Shown in pieces: positions 55,387 through 64,000 of a stretch of 64,000 nt of DNA; the first letter of the stretch is position 1, and every line of letters starts with the position of its first letter. This DNA is from Patiria pectinifera (taxonomy: Eukaryota; Echinodermata; Asteroidea; Valvatida; Asterinidae). The notes under the pieces are model-generated. The model worked only from the letters and a program-made list of their open reading frames with translations, searched no databases and was not told where the DNA came from. The position numbers were made by a program, and so were the translations under genes. The stretch spans positions 5,270,001 through 5,334,000 of the forward strand of contig CM057136.1 in assembly GCA_029964075.1 (NCBI GenBank). The letters run 5' to 3'.

Positions 55387-57171
55387 CTAGAGCTATGTCT
55401 GTTCGATGAACAGAACATAGGGCTTTTCCGTATTTTTTTTTGGGGGGGGTGTTTTGTCCATATGCAATTAGATACCGTAGGACTAAATTCTTCACATACA
55501 TGTATAGGCCTTCAAAATTTACACCTTTATACATGATGTCACATGTCCCGAAATGACGTCATCATAACACCACCATAAATCCCATGAAAGAAGGTGTAAC
55601 ATTTTGTTAGCGGAATAAAATCTTTAAAAATTAAAAAATCATAAAAATATCAAACGATAATGTCATGACGACGTCATTTCAAATTTTGCATACTTGTGAC
55701 ATTATCTACCTATCCACAAAGTTTCATGAGGATGGGAACTTCTGTTATGTGTTTTGGAAATTCGCGTTTTTGATAACGTCATCGTGACGTCACAAATTTA
55801 AAAAACATGTGTATATATACCTTTTACCTAACAAACAAAATACAAAAGGAATTTTGAACTTTTCATGTTGCGTTAGTGAGATACGGCTTAAAGGTCCAAA
55901 AATTCAAAAATTCATATAAAATCGCATATGACGTCGCCTCATTTTTATCTATAACACATCACAGTCTACCGACACACCGAGTTTTAACCCAATCGGACTT
56001 ACTGTTCTGTAGAAATAGGACTTCAAAATATGCACATTTGTGATGACACCACGTGTGCCATGATGACGTCATCATAACAATACCTGTCAGTCCACATATT
56101 TTTTATTGTAGTCTTGATGTGCACCAAGTTTGACGTTTATCCAATGAAACAAAGTGTACAATTTTGTAAATGCAATAAAATTTTAGATATTTAAAAAATT
56201 ATAAAAAAAAAATCAACCAATGACGTCATGGTGACATCATTTCAGATTTTGCATACTTGTGACACCATCTACATGTACCTATCCACCAAGTTTCATGACG
56301 ATTGGGCCTTCCCTTACCATAGGAAAAGCTATTTGAATCAAGGGATGTCAAAATCCCCTTTTCTATCCTGTCACGCAGTCACGTCAAAGAAACTGTGATG
56401 ATGAAAAAAAAATATGTGAAGTAAAAATATAAAAAAAAAAAAACCATAGATTCACAATGCCCTGACTCAAATACATGCTAATTTTAGTTGAATAAATGCC
56501 AGGTTAACAACAGTAATGCATTAAAACTTTACATTTTGTTCAAATGTCACGCGAGTCACCATGGAATGGCTGCTATGTGTTTTCAAAAATGGCATTTTTG
56601 ATGACGTTATTGTGACGTCACAATTTTTTTCTACATTTTTGCAAACATGTATTACCCCCCCCTAATAAACTAATACAACAAGAACTTTCAATTTTGCATG
56701 TTGCGTTCGTGAGATATGGCTTAAAGCTCCAAAAATTCAAAAAATTATATTAAATCGCATGATGACGTCATCCTGACGTCACCTCAATTTTGACCTATAA
56801 CACATCCCAGTTTACCAACCCAATCGGACTTACTGTTTTGTAGATATAGGCCTTCCAAATATGCACGTTTGTGATGACGTCACGTGACCCATGATGACGT
56901 AATCATGACATCACTCTTCGAGACACAACTTCACTATAGGGTCTTTACCTGAGATAAGTTTCATTGGAAAAGGACTTTGTTTTAGGTCAAAAGTGGCGGG
57001 TACCAAAAAGGTGTACAAAGTCAATGGGATTTGGGGTGGACCCAAAAAGATCAAAAAGAAGAAGAAAAAAAAAATCAGAACAAAAACAAAGGCTTTTCCG
57101 CTGTTCAGCGGAAAAGCCAAAAATCTTAACGAAAACAAAGGCTGTTTCGGCAAAAGTGCCGAAACAGCCAA
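55387..57171 (-). mobile_element. Helentron/Helitron2-like element A with variant GGCTTTTCCG termini
   Basis: Read leftwards it starts with hairpin GGCTGTTTCGG (57140-57169), then a second hairpin with the changed stem GGCTTTTCCGC (57091-57118). A T-rich tract and TGACGTCA body follow. It ends with CGGAAAAGCC (55421-55430), an ATGTCTGTTC/GAACAGA-ACAT hairpin and CTAG (55387-55390). The 3' sub-terminal repeat thus complements the variant hairpin, not the common one. Confidence 0.65.
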
Positions 57172-57235
57172 TAAAATGAACGAGCAAGGCTGAAATGGGG
57201 CACGGGGCACATTACTGCATGCAAAAATAACTTAC

Positions 57236-57425
57236 GTACGGCACCAATAGGTTGGCAACTGAACTTCGGTTACAATTTGAGCCATCTTGGCAGGTCCAAA
57301 AGTAAAATAAATCAGGCTCAGAGAGACATGTCTCTCCTACCACACCCAGTCCTAAATCCTCAGTGAGCAAACATGTGCTCAGGGTTTTTATACTGGCGCT
57401 GCTAGCCCAGTACTTTTCCACTGAA
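57236..57425 (-). CDS. Candidate exon of an unknown gene
   Basis: A 190-bp segment on the minus strand between a good 3' splice site (a pyrimidine-rich stretch ending ccttgcattccag) and a consensus 5' splice site (GTAAGT). The open frame reads 'SVEKYWASSASIKTLSTCLL', then 'VVGETCLSEPDLFYFWTCQD' and 'GSNCNRSSVANLLVPY', with five cysteines. It does not look like a transposon protein and I do not recognise the family. It could belong to the same minus-strand gene as the MZB1-like exons or to another. Length is not a multiple of three. Confidence 0.35.
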
Positions 57426-58377
57426 CTGGAATGCAAGGTAAGAAATCTATGCAAATAATTAGAACACTAATACAGTGACCTGGTTTTGGCGAGCCCAAGC
57501 TAATCCATGAATTGTTAAATATGTCAATTGAATAGAGAGCCAGGCTTGTAGAAAAAGGAACAATTGGCTTGGCCAGCTAGTGGAAGCTCTAATTTACATG
57601 CGCTCTGGCATGTCTAGTGAATGACTTTTCAGCTGGCACAACTACTGGTATCAATAGTACTAGACAACAAATTAAAGTGGTTTTCGCTACAATACCACAT
57701 ATTTATCGTCATTCAGACTTGCCAAAAAAAGAGTTTCTAACGTGACACTGTTCCTTCCATGACACTACGTAACGGTGGCAGTAATGTTATCAGGAGGTTT
57801 CTGTGTGCTTCACTATTTTTGTGAGGTTTTCTTGTTCTAAAATATACTTCACATTTTATTTGGCTTAAAAAAATGATAAACCGCGAGATGCATGGTAGTT
57901 TGTTCGAGGTAAACCCTCTTTAGCTGTGTAATCGTGACTTCCGTCAAGAATCTCTGTTACGATAGCACTATTAAATTACGGAAGATTAGCTGAGGTGAGA
58001 CGGCAGAGGGCTTTATTTTGCTGTTTGCCCATAATGGCGACAAGACGTAGGTCAGATCAAGATGGCAAGAAAGTCAACATTAGTGTTTGGTTTTACGTAG
58101 TCAGATAATAAATTTGTTCCGTCAACAACATTTCGCAAATGTAAATGTAACGATAGCATTCCAAGATTATATTTTTGGCTATGAATGCTAAATAAATGTT
58201 CCAATAATCTGCATCTATAATGTGGACCTGGGCACGGAAACGCGCCATGCATGACAGAACTTTAGGGTGCGTACGTGGTCACGTGATCAGTTTATGGCGC
58301 AAATTAATAAATCGCGTTATCATTATCCTGTTTAGACGGAGTTTGTTATCGTGAGTTGTGGTTTGACATTACTGTTG
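57426..58377. other. No gene supported
   Basis: An ATG with good context at 58032 opens a 24-codon plus-strand frame ('MATRRRSDQDGKKVNIS'). It is too short to call. A 'taacgtgacactg' motif at 57738 relates to the array downstream. Confidence 0.4.
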
Positions 58378-58925
58378 TTAACGTGATGTTTTGTGGACGG
58401 ATATGTACTAACGTGACAATACATGTACATTGGACAGAGGCGTTAATAACGTGATGTCTTCTTGGACGGAAAGAATGCTAACGTGACTGTTTTAAGGACG
58501 GAACGTAAGCTATGGTGACGAATATTGGACAGCGATATAGATAACGTAACATCCTCATGGACGGACAGAATTCCAACGTGACCTCTTTTGGATGGAAGTT
58601 GTGCTATAGTGATGAATATTGGATAGTGGCACTAATAACATGACATCTTTATTGGACGGATAAAATGCCAACGTGACCATTTTTGGATGGAAGCCATGCT
58701 ATGGTGACGAATATTGGACAGCGGTGCTGGTAACGTGACATCTTCATGAACAAAAATTATGCTAACGGGATTATATTTTGGACAGAAGTAGTGCTATGGA
58801 GATGAATATTTGACATTTGTGCTGGTAACGTACCGTACCTTCGTATGGACGACAAGAATGCTACTTGACATTTTTGGACAGAAGTCATGTAATGGTGACA
58901 ATTACTGGACACTGGCGATGGTGAT
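58378..58925 (+). repeat. Tandem array, about 95-bp unit, five to six copies
   Basis: Each unit has 'taacgtgac', 'ttggacgg', a second 'aacgtgac', 'tggatgga' and 'tatggtgacgaatattggac'. The latter phrase starts at 58511, 58605, 58700, 58795 and about 58889, spacing 94-95 bp. Units are diverged. No frame is kept across the array. Confidence 0.88.
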
Positions 58926-59929
58926 TTCCAGGTTTCAGGAAGATTGTTTGTTGGTGCATTCATTTTTCTTCAAGTTAACAAGAAAAGACACAGGAGGTCT
59001 GCTAATTTCCTTAGGCCTAAATTAAAACCACTTCGAAAATATGAAAGGGTCACTACGGTGAGACTCTTATATGGATCCAGCATCCACAAGGAAGTACAAG
59101 TAAATTAATGTATTCTGCGGGTTGCAAAACCTTAAAGTCTGACCTCACTGAACATAAAATACGTCTGACTCTCCGTGCCAACACCACCCATTAGTCTCCA
59201 CGCCAACACTGTTGCTAGGCAGCCACACGGTATTGTGACAATGCACCTGCGCCTCCCCAGCACCGAATCTTCAAAATGTCGGAACTACAAAAACCACCCA
59301 ATGAAAAAAAAATTAAACTGGCAGCATCTTCAAAGACTCGCGGTCCCAGGCAGAACCCAAACAGACACTTTGTTATACTCAGAGACACCCGCGTCGACCT
59401 GAACAATGGGGTTGGTTATCAATCACTCTGGAAATGGTATTCCAGGGGCTGAGGGATATTTTTTTATACGTTTATACGGGCCAAGTATGAACGCAGTTGT
59501 TATTTTGGTACTTTCGAATAAACACCCAGTCCCAGATCGTACTAGAGAAAAATATATTGATAACTGAAATTCCAGAGAATATTGAGAGTCTGGCCAGATG
59601 AAGCCTCTTGCATGCCTCACCAGAAAATAAAACATCGTACCTCCATTTTATTTTTTACCACGGATTTAGGTCGATAAATTATTGGAATTAGAAAATCTTC
59701 TTTTTCTTAATTTATGGATGATATAAGATACCGTATCTTTAGTAGTATCTCCAGAATTTATTAGGAATGTTTTCAAAACTTTTGTAAATTGAATGCCCCC
59801 CCCCCAAAAAAGGACCAGGACTTTTTAAAACTTTTTTGTTAATTCGTATTTAGCCTAAGAATATAATGCCCGTATTGTATTCCAAACGTGAACTAAATGG
59901 TTGTGGGGTGTGGGCATTCATTTTTCCTC
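58926..59929. other. No gene seen
   Basis: Contains a C/A homopolymer junction (59796-59810). No motif supports a gene. Confidence 0.4.
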
Positions 59930-60850
59930 CCAAATAAGAAAAAATGAGAATAAATCGTATCAAATTTCCCCCTTAAATATATTGCAAAAATGTTTAGGAA
60001 ATCAGAAAATTAAGTTTTCAAGTCCCCTTACTACGTTTACTAAGTTCTATTATTAATTTCCATTAAATCAATCTTGGGAATTTATTCTGTGTCTCTGTAC
60101 TAAAGGGGTTTGTAAATAGTAGTCTCGGGATGTATTTATTTATTTATTTTTTTTCATGCTACACGAGTATACCAAGCCCAAAAGGATGGGCTTGGTTATT
60201 TTTCTTGATAAAAAAAATGTGAAAGAAATAAAATAGAATTAATTTGAAAATTAATTAACACATCTGGGAATTTACTGGGTTGTGGATTATTTATTATTTT
60301 TCAGGCACAGTTTCCTACGAGAGAAAATTTATGCATTCATAAATTTTACTTTGGAACATGTTGGACCCTTTTTCTTGGGATAACAGTTTGGGCCAAGAGA
60401 GGAATAAATTCATTCGGGGAATAAAATTACGAATGTCCTTCAAATAAGTTCCTCCTCCAAAGAGCTTCCAGTCAGTGATTGACATCTGACTTAAGTACAA
60501 TGTAAGTGGAAATTCTTTGATTCGGCGCTTTTAGATTGATAAAGGCCTGTGAGAATATTTGTGATGAACGAAGACACAATTTACCAACCAATAACAATGA
60601 AGAGTTTTTAAACTGAACTTCAGGTTGGATATCTTGACACTGGGGCATTAGGCGGCACTTACGTTTGCTGACTAGCTGTGCTGGGATGATTGTACTAGCG
60701 ATCACAATGGCAGGCAGTGATTGTAGTTGAAATCACAGAAACGTGGAGGGTTTATTTCAGACGTGTCAACCTTTTTTATAAGGCCTACAAATGTTGACTT
60801 TGAATAACTGCTTCATTGGATGGAGCGTGGAATTCAAACCACAGTTTGGA
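59930..60850 (+). repeat. Dispersed repeat, copy 2 (partner at 7600-8910)
   Basis: Shares ordered landmarks with the copy inside the LINE-splitting insertion (for example 'gattgataaaggcctgtgag' at about 60535, 'gcttccagtcagtgattgac' at 60466, 'gaataactgctt' at about 60803). Shorter by internal deletions. No terminal inverted repeat or target duplication recognised. Confidence 0.7.
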
Positions 60851-61375
60851 GAATACCGTGGTATTGAAATTTCATACACCAAGTTCGTCGGTACTTCGGT
60901 ATTGCGGCAACATCATTCGGTACTGTTCGTTTTAAAAAAAAAATACCATCACTATACAACGTGTACGTAATACCAAAATACTTGACCACAACCATGAATA
61001 CAACGTTACAGTGTTTTGATTGTTTTGAAATTGTTTTCAAATGTTACTGTTCTGAACTTTCGGATGATCTGTTGAATAGGAGTGTCTCTTTTCCATAATG
61101 GTACTCCTGAAGTTATGCAAATCTCCTCACACGTACTCCACGTGCAGGACACACCACATGCATTTCAATATTTAATTAAACGCTATTTAATTACTAAAAT
61201 ATATGCAATCATTCTTATTTTACATGTATGAAGATTTTTGTACTTGTTTTATAGCATGTGCAATTTTTTTCATAACATCCATGGATAGAGTGAAATACCA
61301 TCGATAGCATTCGTATTAAAAAATATGAGATTTGTTTTTGTCTTTATATTGTAAAATTTGTTTTATAACTGGCAC
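60851..61375. other. No gene seen
   Basis: AT-rich. A weak third relative of the duplication below may begin near 61265 ('ttttttcataacatccatgg'). Confidence 0.4.
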
Positions 61376-61672
61376 TTTTTTTTTCATTACGTCCATAGAA
61401 TGAAATATATGTACCATTGACACATGCGTTGTGAATTTTACACATTTTACCTTCTTTTCAAATTCTGTTGTTAGTTTGCAGGTGTTGAATTCGTATCATA
61501 TCATTTTACCTTCTTTTCAAATTTTTTTTTTTCATTACGTCCATAGAATGAAATATATGTACCGGTACCATTGACACATGCGTTGTGAATTTTACACTTA
61601 TTAGTATATTTTACCTTCTTTTCAAATTTTGTTGTTAGTTTGCAGGTGTTGAATTCGTATCATGTCAATAAA
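61376..61672 (+). repeat. Tandem duplication, two units of about 140-150 bp
   Basis: Unit text 'ttcattacgtccatagaatg', 'aaatatatgtacc', 'attgacacatgcgttgtgaa', 'ttgttagtttgcaggtgttg', 'aattcgtatcat' appears from about 61381 and again from about 61532. The second unit carries small insertions (ccggta; ttattagtatat). Confidence 0.9.
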
Positions 61673-63685
61673 TTTTATGAATTTAGCCCCAATTTGAGTT
61701 AATACTCTTATTCTGATTAGTCCTGTTCTATAGGCCTAAGCATGTGTGCAATAAACCTTCATGGTTCACAAACCTGTCACATTTAACACTGCTTTTAACG
61801 AAAGCTTGTCAATTATAACTGAATACAAATTTGCCATTTTTGGAAAATACAATCCACTTTGTAAGGGCCTTTTTGTGCTGTTGGCCCTTGGCATGGGATT
61901 TTGAAGATGGTGTGACATAAGGACACATAGGCCTAATTTACCTAAATGACGAAACATTGCAGAACTGAATGCCAACTTCAGAGCCCTTGATACCCCCGGT
62001 ATCTGTTCCAACTGAAAATCATTTTTCAATATTTCCATTACTTACCGGTACCTGCACATTTTCAAAATAAAGTAACTGATAGAACTAAAGGTATATTTAT
62101 ATGTATGTCACAAAAGGTGCAATTAAAGGAATATATAAACAAGTAACAATATTCGCAATTGCTAACGTGACGGCAACACACACATTTTCCTTGACGTGTC
62201 ACGTTAGCAACTTTCATGGGTTCTGAAAAAATAATTCTGAGGCAACTCAGTATTTATATTATGAAGTTCATAGACAGTACTACTTAACTGAGACCAAATG
62301 GTGATCCAAACCTACCTGCTTGTTATTAATTTTTCAAAGCCTTCTTTTCCTATACAACGTATGTTACAGTGCATTTGCCAAGTAATCAAGTCACTGTAGA
62401 GAAAGGCAAATGTTTCAAGTTATCTTTATTTCACTTTAAAATGAAAGTACAGGCTTGTTTCACAAAGTTGTATGTTTTGAACTTACTGATGAGATTTGAA
62501 ATTTTGCCCCACCAGGTAAGTCACTGGCCCCATGTTTCATATATACAAGTGTCCGCAAGGGGTACGGTTTGATTTATATTTGTGCAATCGCAATATACCG
62601 GTAGTGCCTATGACTGACACAATCTTGTAAAAATATTCCGAGACTGGTGGATCAGCAAAAGATCTGGAAAATTATATAAAAATATTCAAAATATTCCTTT
62701 AAATTTCATAGGTAGGGATTTATTGGCAATTATGTTCCAACTTCTGAAGCTACTTCCAAAAGTCCAAGATCGGCAGAGTCGTGTCGACATCAAAAGCTTC
62801 CATAATCCGTTCACTTGTAATACATGCGTTGTTCACCCTTCGTCTTTTTTTATGAATGGCATGAAGTGGCTGGTAATACAATCAATTGCGGATGTATATA
62901 GAGGTAAATTCTTTTACCAGCAATCCTGGCCGTGATTACATAACGCATAAAAAATAAAAGCATGTGGATGTAATGGACTGAATTTAATATGCAGCAACGT
63001 GCACGATATACAGCATTGTGTACAGTCTTGCGGTTGCTACGGCCGGATTTGGCCACTTACATGTACCGGGATGTAATACTTTATTTTGATGAAACAAGCT
63101 CAAATTACCATTACACAGACTTTTTGATGCTGACGGGCAAAATCTTTGAACATCAATTTCTCCCGTTTTGAAGAAGGTACCGGTATCTTCATGCCACTTT
63201 CGGAGTTTGTTTCCCTTATAATGATCCATCTACATGTATGTGCTAAAAATTGTTTCGATATGTTCAGTACTTTTCATTAAAATTGGAAAAATAGGTTTTG
63301 GTGCATTGTACGTCCATTTTTCAAAGCTGTAACAAAAGATGTTTGCAATATCTGTCAATCTGTTCAAACCTCACAAATAGTAATATGGTTCCTATCCATA
63401 TATCGTCACCAACACCACGAAGTGACCTTAACCCCCGCGAAGTGGAAAATGTGTGTTTCGAGATACAAGCGATTTAAGTTGGTGATGTTTTGAAACGGTG
63501 ATCTGAACATCGTTTTAGCCTCAAAATTCATATTTTTTCACATTGTCTGAAAGCTGGGATCTTGAATGTCACGTTAATGTATGATTTTTATTGAAAACAA
63601 ATAACATTAATGAGTTATCAACTAATTAACCTTAAGGTCACACGTTCGTAAAAACTCTAAAATCAGAATACGCGCTGTTCGAGTT
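61673..63685. other. No gene supported; two weak exon-like segments
   Basis: Minus strand 61942-62011 (70 bp) is bounded by gattttcag and GTAAAT and is open in two frames. Plus strand 62453-62515 is bounded by gtacag and GTAAGT and is open for 21 codons. Neither has recognisable content. A 52-bp hairpin lies at 62159-62210. Confidence 0.3.
62159..62210. repeat. Hairpin with TTGCTAACGTGAC arms
   Basis: TTGCTAACGTGAC at the left and GTCACGTTAGCAA at the right form perfect 13-bp arms around 26 bp. The arm contains the TAACGTGAC word that recurs in the 58.4-58.9 kb array. Confidence 0.85.
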
Positions 63686-63880
63686 TTCACGAAGTGACGC
63701 TAACCATGTGTATTAGCTAATGGGTTAGCGGTACTTCGTGATGACGCCAGAAGTGAGTCGCGCGTATCACGTGACATTTGTGTTACTTCGTGAAAACGCA
63801 AAACCCGTTTTTGACGGGTAGTGTGCAGGCAGTTTACATGCAAACAAATGGTATAGTACACTTCGTGAAAACGCATTTTC
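63686..63880. repeat. CTTCGTGAAAACGC motif cluster and hairpin
   Basis: The motif 'cttcgtgaaaacgc' occurs at 63785-63800 and 63859-63873. A related inverted form 'cacgaagtgacgctaacc' (63688-63706) pairs with 'gggttagcggtacttcgtg' (63721-63740). A degenerate member may lie at 63437 ('cgcgaagtgg'). Function unknown. Confidence 0.7.
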
Positions 63881-64000
63881 CGGTTTTGACCCATTAAGTT
63901 GCAAACGTTCATTAATGCTAATTAATGTTTTGACAAAACTAATTAACTATGTGCTTAGTAACTTCTTGAGGTGATAGATTATGTGTAATTAATCACAAAT

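Noticed and set aside
49000..57000. Regularly spaced palindromic repeats resembling a CRISPR array
   Set aside because: Spacing varies from about 130 to 175 bp, spacers are themselves conserved, and the genome is eukaryotic.
62723..62935. 70-codon plus-strand frame starting 'MAIMFQLLKLLPKV'
   Set aside because: No recognisable domain, no supporting splice structure and length within chance for this composition.

Overview
This window is eukaryotic, repeat-dominated, intron-like DNA. It has no operons, no ribosome binding sites and no long intact host reading frame. It does have several superfamilies of decayed transposons, microsatellites and GT-AG-bounded short coding segments. Degraded LINEs, DIRS-type tyrosine-recombinase retrotransposons, a Ty3/gypsy element, hAT-like and TTAA-type miniature elements, and frequent ACATGTACATGT and TGACGTCA motifs suggest a marine invertebrate metazoan. 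I cannot name the phylum from sequence alone.

Layout, left to right. 1-1.7 kb: TGACGTCA-rich repeat. 1.8-2.9 kb: a GAAA microsatellite. 3.0-3.3 kb: an inverted-repeat element carrying a tRNA-like sequence (second copy at 32.7-33.1 kb). 4.6-9.6 kb: two dead LINE reverse transcriptases, the second split by a 1.7 kb insertion. 8.94-13.12 kb: a large inverted duplication whose centre is a 14-bp GC-rich minisatellite palindrome, followed by another 14-bp array and a cytosine-rich, almost G-free tract. 15.69-22.50 kb: a nearly full-length but frameshifted DIRS-like element on the minus strand, with inverted terminal repeats and an internal complementary region. 22.9-29 kb: a 200-bp tandem duplication, a hAT-like miniature element, a LINE endonuclease fragment and the end of a second, older DIRS family. 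32-33.7 kb: another LINE endonuclease, the second tRNA-bearing element and a 232-bp TTAA-flanked palindrome. 34.8-37.7 kb (plus) and 48.85-57.17 kb (minus): head-to-tail arrays of a Helentron/Helitron2-like family packed with TGACGTCA and TCACGTGA palindromes. 38.2-45.0 kb: a decayed Ty3/gypsy element (minus) with a 1.1 kb TA-flanked terminal-inverted-repeat transposon nested in gag. 58.4-64 kb: tandem repeats and a second copy of the repeat seen at 7.6-8.9 kb.

The only host gene I can support is on the minus strand. Two exons (34221-34352 and 24596-24708) have matching phase and resemble MZB1/pERp1, an ER-resident CDAC-motif (saposin/canopy-like) protein. They are separated by a 9.5 kb intron filled with transposons. 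A further good exon candidate of unknown identity lies at 57236-57425 (minus).

The most unusual material is the Helentron-like family. In several members the stem of the 5' hairpin and the sub-terminal repeat next to the 3' CTAG end have changed together (GGCTGTTTCGG, GGCTTTTCCG, GTTGGGC variants). The members sit in head-to-tail arrays, and their bodies are variable tandem arrays of CRE and E-box palindromes.
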